Origin: Chloroflexota bacterium
GTDB taxonomy: Bacteria > Chloroflexota > Anaerolineae > Promineifilales > Promineifilaceae
DNA length: 64,000 nt
Direction of reading: 5' to 3'
Assembly (NCBI GenBank): GCA_024275635.1
Contig: JAJRYT010000016.1
Span: 34,339-98,338 of the forward strand
The position numbers and the translations under genes are program-made. The notes below the pieces were generated by a model. That model made no database searches, was not told the DNA's origin, and saw nothing but the letters and a program-made list of their open reading frames with translations. Below, in pieces: positions 44,316-54,590 of this stretch. Each line of letters opens with the position of its first letter. Positions within the stretch are counted from its first letter, which is position 1.

Positions 44316-45956
44316 ATGACACCCCCCCCTGTTCCAACGCCCCGTCCGGTAAGCATTGCCACCTGGAGCGCCTTGCCTGACCGCCAACCCACTTATGCGC
44401 TGGTGGCGGCTGTTGATCTGGTTGTGATTCGGTATGATGATCAGGTATCGGCGCTGTACGGCCGTTGCCAACATCGCGGCGCGCTCATGGCCGACGGCAC
44501 AATTAGCGAGCATAACCTCATCTGCGGCCTGCACGGCTGGGATTACCGCTGCGATACCGGCATCAGCGACTACAACCCGGATGAAAAACTGCATAAATTC
44601 AATGCCTGGGTTGATCTGGAAGAAGATGCCGTGTACGTAGACGAAGCCGAAATCGCTGCCTGGCAGGCACAAAATCCGCAGCGCTACCACCGCCACGACT
44701 ACCTCGGTTTATACGAAGACCTTCATGGCAGCGCGGAGGAACCTTACAACAACTATATCCGCAACCTGGCCCGCAATGGCCTGCCCGGTCATCACGGCGC
44801 GGTTTCGGCAATGGGCGTGCCGCTCACAGAACTGCCCCGCTGGGAGGATATTCAAATTGTGACCGCGCAGGCAGCAAAACGGCCGTTACTCGACAACGCC
44901 CCCGTCAACACCCAACTTATCATCGGCCCTAACGCCAAAAAACCGCTCCATCTGGACATCCCCATCTTCGTCAGCGACATGAGCTTCGGCGCGCTCAGCG
45001 AAGAAGCCAAAATCGCCCTGGCAATGGGCGCCGAACGGGCCGGAACCGGCATCGCCTCCGGCGAAGGCGGCATGTTACCCGAAGAAAAAGCAGCCAACTC
45101 CCGCTACTTTTATGAGTTAGCCAGCGGCCATTTTGGTTGGAGCCTGGATAAAGTCAAAAACGTGCAAGCCTTCCACTTCAAAGGCGGACAAGGGGCCAAA
45201 ACCGGCACCGGCGGCCATCTGCCTGGCAGCAAAGTCGTCGGCAAAATTGCCCAGGTGCGCTAACTGCCCGAAGGACAAGACGCTGTCAGCCCGGCTGCCT
45301 TCCCCGACCTGATCACCGTCCAGGACTTTCAACGCGTCGCCGCCCAGGTACGCGACATATCCGGCGGCATCCCTATCGGCTTCAAACTCTCCGCTCAGCA
45401 CATCGAAGCCGACATTGATTTTGCCCTCGCCGTCGGCGTAGATTACATCATCCTTGACGGGCGCGGCGGCGGCACCGGCGCGGCCCCCAACGTCTTCAAA
45501 AACAACATCTCCGTCCCCACGATGGTCGCCCTGGCCCGCGCCCGCCGCCATCTCGACCAGCGCGGCTTTGGCCGCGCTGTCACCCTCATCATCACTGGCG
45601 GCCTGCGTACCGAATCCGATTTTGTCAAGGCGTTGGCGTTGGGCGCTGATGGCGTCGCCATTGCCAATTCTGCTATGCAAGCGATTGGCTGTCTGGGAAT
45701 GCGAGCTTGCGAGACAAATAACTGCCCGGTCGGCATTGCCACACAGCGGCAGGATTTGCGCACCCGACTGGTCATAGCCCAATCAGCCCGGCAGTTGCAC
45801 AACTTTCTGCAAGCATCCGTTCATCTCATGCAAGTGTTAGCCCGCGCCTGCGGTCACGCCCATTTGAATCAGTTTAACCTGGATGATTTGACTACCTGGA
45901 AGCGCGACATTGCCTACCTGACCGGCGTGCCTTATGGGGGGGTGACGCCTCTGTAA
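44316..45956 (+). pseudogene. Rieske plus FMN-binding glutamate synthase domain gene with in-frame stop
   Basis: From ATG 44316 (GAGGAG upstream) the frame encodes 546 codons including an internal TAA at 45261-45263 (codon 316). Residues 45-75 carry a Rieske 2Fe-2S motif (C51-x-H53, C70-x2-H73). From about 150 on it is the archaeal-type glutamate synthase FMN domain: FVSDMSFGALSEEAKIA, GEGGMLPEE, HFKGGQGAKTGTGG, then after the stop LPEGQDAVSPAAFPDL, DGRGGGTGAAP, ITGGLRTESDF, and the Cys pair ACETNNCPVGIATQ. Everything around the stop is in one frame and well conserved, so a point change (for example CAA to TAA) or a base-call error explains it. Intact relatives make glutamate from glutamine and 2-oxoglutarate or serve related redox steps. 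Confidence 0.85.
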
Positions 45957-46069
45957 AGATCAGCTAACCAGTTTCAGTAGGTCCAAAATCTGTCGCGAAT
46001 TGCACAAATTGCACGAATTAAGGACTTGTTTTTCGTGTAATTCGTGGCAAAAATCTTGATCTACTGAGT

Positions 46070-47434
46070 TTATTTGCCAAACCGGTCTTCACTGCGGGCG
46101 CGGAATACCAGCCTGATTGGCGAACCAGGGAACGGAAAATCTTCGCGCAGTCGGTTTTCCAGATAGCGGCGGTAGCTAAAATTGACCCACTCTGGCTTGT
46201 TGACAAAGAAAACAAACAGCGGCGGGGCGACGCTGGGCTGGGTAGCATAGAAGAATTTGACTCGTCTGCCGCCTTTGCTGGGCGGTGGATGGCGCGTGAC
46301 TGCTTCACGCATCATTTTGTTCAAGGCCGCTGTGGGCACCCGCTGGTGACGAGCTTCATTCACTTCTAATGCCTGCGACAAAATCTTGTTCACACGCTGC
46401 CCGGTATTGGCAGAGATGAACAGCAGCGGCGCATAGGGGAGAAAGTTCAGTTCATGCCGCAGTTTGGCTTCGTATTCGGGCATGGTGTGTGTGTCTTTGA
46501 CGAGGGCATCCCATTTGTTGACCAGAATAATAACCCCGGCCGATTCTTCGATGAGCATACCGGCGATATGGGTGTCTTGGGCGGTAATGCCTTCTTCGGC
46601 GTCCAGCAGCAGCAGGGCCACATCGGCGCGCTGCAGCGCTTTGATGGCCCGCAGGACGCTGTACTTCTCTACGCCGGGGTCAATTTTGCCCCGCCGCCGG
46701 ATACCAGCGGTATCAATGAGGGTGAAGGTTTGTCCATGCCATTTCAGGTTGGTGTCTGTAGCGTCACGGGTTGTGCCGGCGATGGGGCTGACGATGGCCC
46801 GTTCGGCGCCGATGAGTTTGTTGAGCAGGGTTGATTTGCCGGCATTCGGCCGTCCCAGGATGGCGATTTTGACTGCGTCGTTTGCTTCATCCGAGGGCGC
46901 GGCCAGCGGCATTGCGCTGACAACAGCATCCAACAGGTCGCCGGAACCGGCGCCATGCAGCGCCGAAACAGGGAAGACTTCGCCCAGAGCCAATTCGTAA
47001 AATTCGTAGGCCGTGTCCCATAGTTTGGTAGATTCTAGTTTGTTGGCAGCGACGATGATGGGTTTCTGGGATTGGCGCAGAATATCGGCTACTTCTCTAT
47101 CAGCGGCGGTGATCCCTTGACGGCCGTCTACCACTTGAATAATCACATCCGCATCCTGAATAGCCACTGCCGCCTGACGGCGGATAAGCGGTAAAAACTG
47201 TTCCGAATCTTCAGACAAAGGTTCCGTATGCCAGCCGGATGTCACTTCAATACCGCCGGTATCCACCAGTGTAAAGGCCACGCCGCCCCATTCCGATTCA
47301 GCATAAAGCCGGTCGCGCGTCGTTCCGGCCACTTCAGACACAACAGCCAGCCGACGGCCGACAATACGGTTAAAGAGCGTAGATTTGCCCACATTGGGGC
47401 GGCCCACCAGGGCGATAAGTGCTTTCTGCTTCAT
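46070..47434 (-). CDS. der: Ribosome assembly GTPase Der (EngA)
   Basis: 454 residues with two tandem GTPase domains: GRPNVGKSTLFN, DTGGIE, ANKLE in the first and GRPNAGKSTLLN, DTAGIRRRGK, NKWDALVK in the second, followed by the KH-like C-terminal domain that binds 23S rRNA. Der acts in 50S subunit maturation. Its start overlaps the cdaR stop by four bases, so it is coupled to the c-di-AMP genes. Confidence 0.94.
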   Translation of the reverse strand: MKQKALIALVGRPNVGKSTLFNRIVGRRLAVVSEVAGTTRDRLYAESEWGGVAFTLVDTGGIEVTSGWHTEPLSEDSEQFLPLIRRQAAVAIQDADVIIQVVDGRQGITAADREVADILRQSQKPIIVAANKLESTKLWDTAYEFYELALGEVFPVSALHGAGSGDLLDAVVSAMPLAAPSDEANDAVKIAILGRPNAGKSTLLNKLIGAERAIVSPIAGTTRDATDTNLKWHGQTFTLIDTAGIRRRGKIDPGVEKYSVLRAIKALQRADVALLLLDAEEGITAQDTHIAGMLIEESAGVIILVNKWDALVKDTHTMPEYEAKLRHELNFLPYAPLLFISANTGQRVNKILSQALEVNEARHQRVPTAALNKMMREAVTRHPPPSKGGRRVKFFYATQPSVAPPLFVFFVNKPEWVNFSYRRYLENRLREDFPFPGSPIRLVFRARSEDRFGK

Positions 47435-48864
47435 GGAAAAACTCTTTTTAGAAGACGTACAGTTGGGGATGAATAAATCATTATCTTTTCTGATCGGGCC
47501 GCATGCGCCGGGTGGAAGAAACGCGCGGCTGCCATTTGGCGGCCCGCTTCTGGCGTCGTGTGTCTCATGACGATGTTATTGGTCACTCGAACCGAGTCCG
47601 TTTCGGTAACGGACAGCGTGCCGGTGATTTCGTTGGTAATAGTCAACAGCCGGGTAATATTGACGGTGACCTGTGATGGCTGGATAGAGCGCAGCTCAAT
47701 GCCCCGGTCAGGAAAGCTAACATCAGGTTCCAGGCTGTAAGTTCCAGTAATCAACCCAAAGAGGTCAACCGTCACGCGAACCTCTTCATCTAATAACGCT
47801 TCCAAAGCGGGCAGCGGCCCGAATAAAACAACGCGCACCGATTCCGGTTCTACAGTTGCTTCTAATGTTTCATCTAATCCCTGGACGACGACGATGGGGT
47901 TGTAGGTGTCAGTGGTGAAAAAGGGTTCAATATCAATTTCGACAAATATTTCTTCCCCCTCATCCTGGGTAACGCCATCGGGTAAAGCCAGGGTTACTTG
48001 CTGTAAGTACGGCTCGGTGAGGCCGGTAATATCTATCGGCTCGGTTTGAACCCGGTCAACCTGGCTGAGTAATGTCGGCCGCCCTTGAATGAGGACGCTG
48101 ATCGGACTAACATTGATGCTGAGGACGCGATAGCCGGGTGCCGGCTCGCCGATAATATCCACATCAATGAATTTTTCAGCATAACCGGCCGATTCGACGA
48201 CCGGGATGGTGATGTCTACTTGTCCTGTACTCAGGTCTAGTCCCCGGACACTGGCAACGCGCCCTTGTTGATCATAGAAAACTGGTTGCCGTGAATCGAA
48301 AATATCTTCGCGGGCATTGTTGAGAAAGACGGTAACACGCGCGGAATCAAGCTCGGCAACGCTGGAAGCCGGCCCCGAAACTGTGATAACTTCCGGATCA
48401 ACCAGGGGAATTCCTTGTGAATAGCCGCGGGCAACTTCACTCCGCACGTCGAGAATGACGGGAATGTCGCGTGTAACCAATTGTTCCAAGAGAACCGTGA
48501 TTTCTAACTGCTGTGAACGAAGGGTGACATTATCGACTTTGGGTTGAACGGCAATTGGAATGGTCGCTTCTTCGCCAAAAGGGACTTCGGTCAGATCTAT
48601 GCTGGCGGAAAAATCTTCCACTGTTAGTTGGGTCACGACAGATGTTGGCCCTTCAAACACGATCTGAACAACGCGGCGGTCGGCCGGCGGGTCAAGCAAG
48701 AGGCTGTTGTCTGGTTGGCCAATGACGGTGATGGGGATGGATAGGAATTCACTGCGTAACGGATCATCGCTTTCCTGGGCATTAAACCAAATGAGGATAG
48801 CCAGCGCCAGGGAAAGCAGGAGGGTGAACAGGTTGGAGACTATGGAACGGGCGAATTTTTTCAT
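47431..48864 (-). CDS. cdaR: CdaR/YbbR-domain regulator of diadenylate cyclase
   Basis: 477 residues. One N-terminal membrane segment (NLFTLLLSLALAILIWF) followed by about four YbbR repeats (about 40-125, 130-215, 225-310, 320-400), each with the PITVIGQPDNSLLLDPP / V-x-V-x-V-x-G-P pattern, ending in a tail of about 60 residues. In Firmicutes CdaR controls CdaA activity from outside the membrane. Here it overlaps cdaA by four bases at its start and der by four at its end. The last 25 residues (PAHAARSEKIMIYSSP) are less conserved. Confidence 0.88.
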   Translation of the reverse strand: MKKFARSIVSNLFTLLLSLALAILIWFNAQESDDPLRSEFLSIPITVIGQPDNSLLLDPPADRRVVQIVFEGPTSVVTQLTVEDFSASIDLTEVPFGEEATIPIAVQPKVDNVTLRSQQLEITVLLEQLVTRDIPVILDVRSEVARGYSQGIPLVDPEVITVSGPASSVAELDSARVTVFLNNAREDIFDSRQPVFYDQQGRVASVRGLDLSTGQVDITIPVVESAGYAEKFIDVDIIGEPAPGYRVLSINVSPISVLIQGRPTLLSQVDRVQTEPIDITGLTEPYLQQVTLALPDGVTQDEGEEIFVEIDIEPFFTTDTYNPIVVVQGLDETLEATVEPESVRVVLFGPLPALEALLDEEVRVTVDLFGLITGTYSLEPDVSFPDRGIELRSIQPSQVTVNITRLLTITNEITGTLSVTETDSVRVTNNIVMRHTTPEAGRQMAAARFFHPAHAARSEKIMIYSSPTVRLLKRVFP

Positions 48865-49658
48865 GCGCTGCCGCCTTTTCCTTTGGGTTGGCGGTGCAGG
48901 AAGGCGTTAAGGATGGAGTCTAAGCGGGCAGGGTCCTGGCGGCGGATGATACGGCCGTTATGGGCAATTGAGACGTGGCCTGTTTCTTCGGACACGATGA
49001 CGGTAACTGCATCACTGACTTCACTGATGCCCAACGCCGCCCGGTGACGCAGCCCCATCTGCCGGTCGCTGAGGCTGCTGGTGGACAAAGGCATCACACA
49101 AGCCGCGGCAGCTATTTTATCGTTACGAATAATGACAGCGCCATCGTGCAGTTCAGTCGTTTTATTGAAAATGGTGAGGAATAGCTCCGGAGAGGGATCG
49201 GCATTGAGTTGGATGCCGGTGTCAATATATTCTTGTAGGCCGGTATCCCGCTCAAAGACGATAAGCGCGCCGTGTCGGCGTTGGGACAACCGCAAACAAG
49301 CCGGCTTAAGGGCAACAATAGTCTTGTTTTCCTGGCTGCGCCGGAAGAAGCGCAGGTAATTGCCTGTGCGACCAAGCTGCTCCAGAGCGCGGCGCAGTTC
49401 GGGTTGAAAGATAACGGGGATAGCTAATAATAATGTGGGCAAGGTGATACCGACAAGCCAACTAAAGGCAGGCAATGCGATAATGGAGGATAACAAGGCA
49501 ATGATCAGGGCCAACCCAATGAAACCTCGCAGCACCTGTACGGCTCGTGTTCCCCGGATAAGGATCAGGACGCTGTAGATAACGGCCGTAACCAACAAAA
49601 TATCTACCACACTGATCATATTCAATTGGCTGATGTATTCGAGCGTCTTTTCCACCAC
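48861..49658 (-). CDS. cdaA: Diadenylate cyclase CdaA
   Basis: 265 residues. Three membrane segments (about 12-95) precede the DisA_N domain with the catalytic DGA motif (TELHDGAVIIRNDKI) and the RHR motif (MGLRHRAALGIS). It makes c-di-AMP from two ATP. A GTG start with AAGGG upstream is used. A MITE ends 36 bases before the start codon, so the promoter must lie within or beyond the element. The order cdaA-cdaR-der differs from cdaA-cdaR-glmM, the usual Firmicutes arrangement. Confidence 0.92.
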   Translation of the reverse strand: MVEKTLEYISQLNMISVVDILLVTAVIYSVLILIRGTRAVQVLRGFIGLALIIALLSSIIALPAFSWLVGITLPTLLLAIPVIFQPELRRALEQLGRTGNYLRFFRRSQENKTIVALKPACLRLSQRRHGALIVFERDTGLQEYIDTGIQLNADPSPELFLTIFNKTTELHDGAVIIRNDKIAAAACVMPLSTSSLSDRQMGLRHRAALGISEVSDAVTVIVSEETGHVSIAHNGRIIRRQDPARLDSILNAFLHRQPKGKGGSA

Positions 49659-49685
49659 AAAAACCCTTATACCAAAATTTTCCTT

Positions 49686-49811
49686 TCACACATGTATCTT
49701 CTCAATAAACTGGGGAGATTACAAAAGTTTTAACAACATATTGTCTGCATAGCGCCCGTTTTGAAACTTTTGTAATCTTTGCCCCGAAATTTTGAGAAGA
49801 TACTCACACAT
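49686..49811. mobile_element. MITE copy 3 with 8-bp target duplication
   Basis: The 110-bp element spans 49694-49803 and reads identically to copy 1. Perfect direct repeats TCACACAT flank it at 49686-49693 and 49804-49811. It lies in the upstream region of cdaA. Confidence 0.93.
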
Positions 49812-49860
49812 CAATAAATGCTTCCAAAACATAATGGGCTGTATTGGCAAATTATAACTG

Positions 49861-49918
49861 CCCTCCCGAAAGTTAGCCTGACCAGGCCAGCTAACCACTC
49901 GTGAACCTCCAGGAGGAT
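49861..49918. repeat. Nested-hairpin element, copy D
   Basis: Arms CCCTCCCGAAAGTTAGCC and CGTGAACCTCCAGGAGG enclose a GTTAGC...GCTAAC inner pair; the outer arm is slightly decayed. It aligns with the reverse complement of copy A. It lies 50 bases after MITE copy 3. Confidence 0.75.
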
Positions 49919-50059
49919 GCCTTAGTAGTTACGGTAAATTTTACCTTTTCATCAGCGCTATTAAAAATTAAGCTTAATTGGGAATCAATTTGAACGTGAC
50001 TGCGCGGCCAACAAAGAAAACCAGGTTCAGTTGCCAAAGGCAGATTTACTTTAACATCC

Positions 50060-52333
50060 TCATCTGAGCTGCTGCTTTAACTGTGCCAGCAATTGCTGGT
50101 AACTATTCTCATTTGGCGGGTTCAATTTCAAGATTTTTTCAATTGTCTTGACCGCGCTTTCCGTATGACCTGCTTCCAGTTGAGCCTCCCCTAGTTTATC
50201 CAATAAAGCAATCGCTTCTGGCTGCCGCTTTTGCTGGATATACAACCGGGAGAGTCGATCAACCAAATGGGCATCCGTCGGACGCTGCTCAACCATATCG
50301 CCTAAAATGCCAATAACCTTAGCCCCACGTCCGCTGCGTACCAAATAGATTAAATACTTATCTAACTCCCGAATGGCCTCATTATTTTGCCCTACGCGAT
50401 AATGCAAATCCACCAGCGCAATCGCCGTCCGTTCGTCCTCCGGGTCTAACCGGCGCAGCTCTTTATAAGCTGTCAGCGCCCGCTTCCAATCAAACCGCTG
50501 CATATCAATATCGGCGACGAGTCGTAAAATACGCGCTCGCCACCCTTTGTCTGAGGCCCGCAGTGTTAACTTTAAGGCTTCCTGATATGTTTCACGCGCC
50601 TTATCCACCTGAGCCAATTGGTAATAAGCTTCACCCATCGCTACATAATGTTCCAATGATCGGTCAATCTGTCCGTGTCGCTTTAACAGATCAATGAGAC
50701 GGGCGCGGGTAGAAAGGTCCAGCGGCGATAGTTCGACCACACGCTCAAAAGCCGTTATGGAACTGTTGACGTCACCGCGCACGTGATAAGTATTAGCAAC
50801 GGTTGTGAATTTCCGCGATGCGGCCTCACGTCGTCCCTGTCGGGCCAGCACTTCAGCTAACTGAATATGCGCCGGTAAATAATCGGGGGATAGCTGGATG
50901 GCGCGGTAGGTTTCCTCAACGGCCGTATTATACATCCCCCGCCGCGTATACTCCTGGCTCAAATACAAGGATTCCAAAACCTGCTCCGAACCGGCCGTTA
51001 ACACGTCGCCCAGGATCATCATGCCCGCATCAGAAATAGAATCCAATCGCTGCCGGGCTTGTTTTGCCTTATCTTCCCATCCTTTATGGCTCAAAAACTC
51101 TACCAGGGCATTGGCAAAGGCCGTTGCCTGGTCTCGTTCACCTTTCGTAACCAGGCCATCAGCCAGATTTTCATACAGTTCAATTAAGCGATCCGCCTGG
51201 CTGTGCTGTACCGTTTTCAGATCAACAATTTGTAGCACGTGGATAAAATGCTCAATAGCCTCTTCAATACGGCCGCGTCCACGGTACGATTCGCCCAATG
51301 CAAAATGGCTGGCCAGACGATATTCCCGCTCTTTGAGCGAGGTTTCAAACTCGTGGATAGCATCTTCAAAGCGCAGTTTATCCTGGTACAGTAAGCCCAG
51401 GTTGAAATGAGCTGCCGGGCTTTCCTCACCAGCGTTTATGGCTTGTTCGTAGCAACTAATTGCCTCATTAACCAGGCCGCGCCGCTGATAATCTAATGCC
51501 TGGCTGATGAGGTGATCACGCTGGAGTTTTCCAATATCTGTGTCTTCTTCCTCATCGGCAAACAACCCAACTGCCAGGTGTTCCATCGCCAAACGCCGCG
51601 CATCCTGTACAGGAACGGCCGTTTCCGCTTCTTGTTTATCAGCGTCCCATTCCCCGCTTTCATTCTCTATCGCCATCTGGCGCAACATGCCTGTGACCCC
51701 TGTAGATGAAGCGCTTCCCTGTTCGCCTTTCTCAAAAATGGCCTGACCCTGCTTAATCATCTCAATGGCAGTCAGAATCTCCGGATTGCGGGGGTCTAGA
51801 TGGAGGGCAAGTTGGCACGCTTCCTGCGCTTGTTCATTTTCACCTTGCGCTTGTAAGATTTGAGCAATAGACAGGTACTCTTGAATGGCGCTACGCACAG
51901 CGCCTTGTCGTTGATAAATGGAGGCTAATCGCTGGTGCGCTCGCAGCAAATTCGGCTCTAATCGGGCGGCGCGGTGCCAATTATCCATGGCTTCGTTCAA
52001 CTGGCGGCGGCTCAAGGCCATTTCGCCCAGGGCCATGTAGGTTTTTCCGGCCTCGCTAGTTCGCCCTAACTGTTCTTGCATTTCGGCGACTTTACGCAAA
52101 TAGATGACGTTACCGCGAGAGTTACGCGCTGCCAATTTATAATTTTCCAGCGCTTTTTCTAGCTGCGTTAACCCCATGTGAGCATCACCCAACCCGGCAT
52201 AGGGGGCCGGCTCATCGGGAGAAATGCCAACGGCCGTTTCAAACGCCCGAATAGCCTCTACCCAACGTTGGTCCCACAGGTACGAATGACCTTTATTTAG
52301 TGAATCTTCGTATAGAGCCTTTTCATTAGCCAC
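50060..52333 (-). CDS. Large TPR-repeat protein
   Basis: 757 residues, start GTG at 52333 with GGAGG upstream. It is almost wholly alpha-helical with at least twelve recognisable TPR units, e.g. AYAGLGDAHMGLTQLEKALENY near the start, AAHFNLGLLYQDKLRFEDAIHEF about residue 305, and YQQLLAQLKQQL at the end. There is no signal peptide or membrane segment, so it is cytoplasmic. TPRs hold protein complexes together; the partner is unknown. It follows argF by 21 bases and is likely cotranscribed with it, though the functional link is not obvious. Confidence 0.8.
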   Translation of the reverse strand: MANEKALYEDSLNKGHSYLWDQRWVEAIRAFETAVGISPDEPAPYAGLGDAHMGLTQLEKALENYKLAARNSRGNVIYLRKVAEMQEQLGRTSEAGKTYMALGEMALSRRQLNEAMDNWHRAARLEPNLLRAHQRLASIYQRQGAVRSAIQEYLSIAQILQAQGENEQAQEACQLALHLDPRNPEILTAIEMIKQGQAIFEKGEQGSASSTGVTGMLRQMAIENESGEWDADKQEAETAVPVQDARRLAMEHLAVGLFADEEEDTDIGKLQRDHLISQALDYQRRGLVNEAISCYEQAINAGEESPAAHFNLGLLYQDKLRFEDAIHEFETSLKEREYRLASHFALGESYRGRGRIEEAIEHFIHVLQIVDLKTVQHSQADRLIELYENLADGLVTKGERDQATAFANALVEFLSHKGWEDKAKQARQRLDSISDAGMMILGDVLTAGSEQVLESLYLSQEYTRRGMYNTAVEETYRAIQLSPDYLPAHIQLAEVLARQGRREAASRKFTTVANTYHVRGDVNSSITAFERVVELSPLDLSTRARLIDLLKRHGQIDRSLEHYVAMGEAYYQLAQVDKARETYQEALKLTLRASDKGWRARILRLVADIDMQRFDWKRALTAYKELRRLDPEDERTAIALVDLHYRVGQNNEAIRELDKYLIYLVRSGRGAKVIGILGDMVEQRPTDAHLVDRLSRLYIQQKRQPEAIALLDKLGEAQLEAGHTESAVKTIEKILKLNPPNENSYQQLLAQLKQQLR

Positions 52334-52354
52334 GAAGAAACCTCCACTTACGCT

Positions 52355-53272
52355 CTATTTTGTCAACAACTCAACCAAAATTGCCTTCTGGGCATGCATC
52401 CGGTTTTCCGCTTGTGGAAACAGAGCCGAATTGGGGCCGTCAGCCACCTCATCTGTGATCTCTTCGCCGCGATGCGCCGGTAGACAGTGCAATACAATAC
52501 AATCCGGCTTAGCTCGACTAATCAATTGCTGATTAACTTGGTAAGGAGGAAAGATTTTGAGACGTTCGGCCCTTTCCGCTTCCTGCCCCATACTGGTCCA
52601 AACATCCGTGTAAATGATATCAGCATCAATTACTGCCTGAGCCGGGTCTTCAAACACCTCAACTTTAGCCCCCGCTGTGCTAAACTGCCGCCCCAGAGCC
52701 AGGTCATCCTCCTTCAGCGCGTATCTGGGCGGCGTAGCAATAGCAAAATGGGAACCCAACTTCATCGCCGCAAACAGCAGCGAACGAGCCACATTGTTGG
52801 CATCGCCCACATAAACCATCTTCAGCCCTTCTGTTCGACCCTTATGCTCCAAAATAGTCAAAAAATCGGCCAACGCCTGCGCCGGATGGTTATAATCCGA
52901 CAACCCATTAATAATGGGCACAGAGCTGTACTTGGCCAATTCCAGAATATGATCATGAGCAAACACACGGGCCATCACCGCATCCACATAACCAGATAAA
53001 ACGCGGGCAACATCAGCCACGCTCTCTCGGCCCCCCATCTTAATCTCAGCCGGAGACATGTAAAAAGCATAGCCGCCCAGGTGTACCATACCCATTTCAA
53101 AAGAAACACGGGTACGCAATGATGGCTTCTGGAAAACAAGGGCCAAACTCTTCCCCTGCAGCAGGGGTTTGTTCCCGCCGTCGCGCCATTCCATCTTAAG
53201 CTTGATGGCTAAATCTAATAAATTACGTAGTTCATGTGGGGTTAAATCAGCAATGCTTAGGAAATGTTTCAC
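52355..53272 (-). CDS. argF: Ornithine carbamoyltransferase
   Basis: 305 residues, normal length. Carbamoyl-phosphate site [12 protein letters not shown] is present, followed by the [12 protein letters not shown] motif, [14 protein letters not shown] (SMG loop) and [11 protein letters not shown] near the C-terminus, which binds ornithine. It makes citrulline for arginine synthesis. TATACT about 65 bases upstream may be part of its promoter, but no matching -35 was found. Confidence 0.94.
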   Translation of the reverse strand: MKHFLSIADLTPHELRNLLDLAIKLKMEWRDGGNKPLLQGKSLALVFQKPSLRTRVSFEMGMVHLGGYAFYMSPAEIKMGGRESVADVARVLSGYVDAVMARVFAHDHILELAKYSSVPIINGLSDYNHPAQALADFLTILEHKGRTEGLKMVYVGDANNVARSLLFAAMKLGSHFAIATPPRYALKEDDLALGRQFSTAGAKVEVFEDPAQAVIDADIIYTDVWTSMGQEAERAERLKIFPPYQVNQQLISRAKPDCIVLHCLPAHRGEEITDEVADGPNSALFPQAENRMHAQKAILVELLTK

Positions 53273-53454
53273 TTTTCACAGTCTCCAGGCAATCATTGAG
53301 AGGATATGTATTTTGGAAAAAGTATACCACAGGCAAAAATAAGAAGAAAGAATTCACATAACTTGTTGTGCCCGATAGGTTATGGTAAGATAATCGACGC
53401 AGAGGGATGTCACTAGGATTCCGTCCCATTAGGGCAAATGAAAGTAGGTGACAA

Positions 53455-54495
53455 ATGGATATGATTCAGGAACGACCGGGAACAGCAGCCCTAATTGCCT
53501 TTGTGCTAGGGCTATTTATTGGTTTGTTCGCGCTGGGTTGGTGGCTATGGCCCGTACAGTGGACCGATGCCGGCCCACAACATTTGGCAGCCGTTGATCA
53601 AGCGCAATATATTCGCACTGTGGCCGAACTGTATTCATATCAGGGCGACCAACAAAAAGTCCGCGATGCACTCGGCGGTTGGGGCGGCGATGTGGCCGCC
53701 TGCCAACTGGCAGCAACTTCAACCGACCTAGCCGATGCCTCACGATTGGAAGCTGTCGCTGCCGTTGTAAACAATCAGGGCTGCGACGCCATCAGCTCCG
53801 AAACACCGGTTGAACCAACCACTACTGATGACGAGGGTGGCGGTTCGCTAAATACTGTTTGGCTATTAGCGGTGTTATTGGTGATATTGGGAGCCGCTAT
53901 CTGGTTTGTCATAAGCCGTCGCAACAGCTTAATGGCCGGAGATGGTGGATCGCCACGATACGCCGATATTCCCGACAGCGCGCCAGTAATCAGCAATTCT
54001 GATGTTGTCACTACGCCGTTAGCCCGTTTCCAATCAACGTACACATTTGGACATGATTCCTATGATGATTCTTTCAGCATTGAAAATTCTAATGGGGAAT
54101 TTCTGGGCGAATGCGGCGTAGGTATTTCCGAATCAATTGGCACAGATGCGCCAAAGAATGTGACGGCGTTGGAAGTGTGGCTCTTTGATAAGAATGATAT
54201 TCGCACGGTGACGAAGGTAATCATGAGCGACCACGCTTTCTTTGATGAAGCGTTAAAGGCAAAGCTGGCCCCCAAGGGTGAGCCGGTTTTGGCCCGCGAG
54301 AATGAAACTATCGTGTTGGAAACCGCGTCGCTGATTATCAATGCTGAAATCAAGGGTTTGCAATATGGCACGGGTACGCTGCCGCCACAGAGCTTCTTTG
54401 AACAGGTGACGCTTGAATTATCGGCCTGGGCAAAGCAAGGGGATTATGACGAGCCGGATATTGTTGGTCGTGTAGATGAGATTATGAATTATTAG
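53455..54495 (+). CDS. Two-pass membrane protein with cytoplasmic domain
   Basis: 346 residues. Membrane segments at about 11-32 and 135-157 flank an external part of about 100 residues (LYSYQGDQQKVRDALGGWG). The C-terminal 170 residues, probably cytoplasmic, form an alpha/beta domain (FGHDSYDDSFSIENSNGEFLGECGVGISE, ALEVWLFDKNDIRTVTKVIMSDHAF) that I do not recognise but which looks ordered and conserved. It is followed by its own terminator. Function unknown. Confidence 0.7.
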   Translation: MDMIQERPGTAALIAFVLGLFIGLFALGWWLWPVQWTDAGPQHLAAVDQAQYIRTVAELYSYQGDQQKVRDALGGWGGDVAACQLAATSTDLADASRLEAVAAVVNNQGCDAISSETPVEPTTTDDEGGGSLNTVWLLAVLLVILGAAIWFVISRRNSLMAGDGGSPRYADIPDSAPVISNSDVVTTPLARFQSTYTFGHDSYDDSFSIENSNGEFLGECGVGISESIGTDAPKNVTALEVWLFDKNDIRTVTKVIMSDHAFFDEALKAKLAPKGEPVLARENETIVLETASLIINAEIKGLQYGTGTLPPQSFFEQVTLELSAWAKQGDYDEPDIVGRVDEIMNY

Positions 54496-54521
54496 TCAGC
54501 ATTTCAGGTTAGAGAATAAGC

Positions 54522-54556
54522 AAGAGCTAGAGGCCAAACCTCTAGCTCTTTTCATT
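54522..54556 (+). terminator. Intrinsic terminator after the two-pass membrane protein
   Basis: AAGAGCTAGAGG pairs perfectly with CCTCTAGCTCTT around five bases, followed by TTCATT. It lies 27 bases past the stop codon. Confidence 0.85.
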
Positions 54557-54590
54557 AAACAGGTCTGATTGCTGACGGACTGATTGCTTT

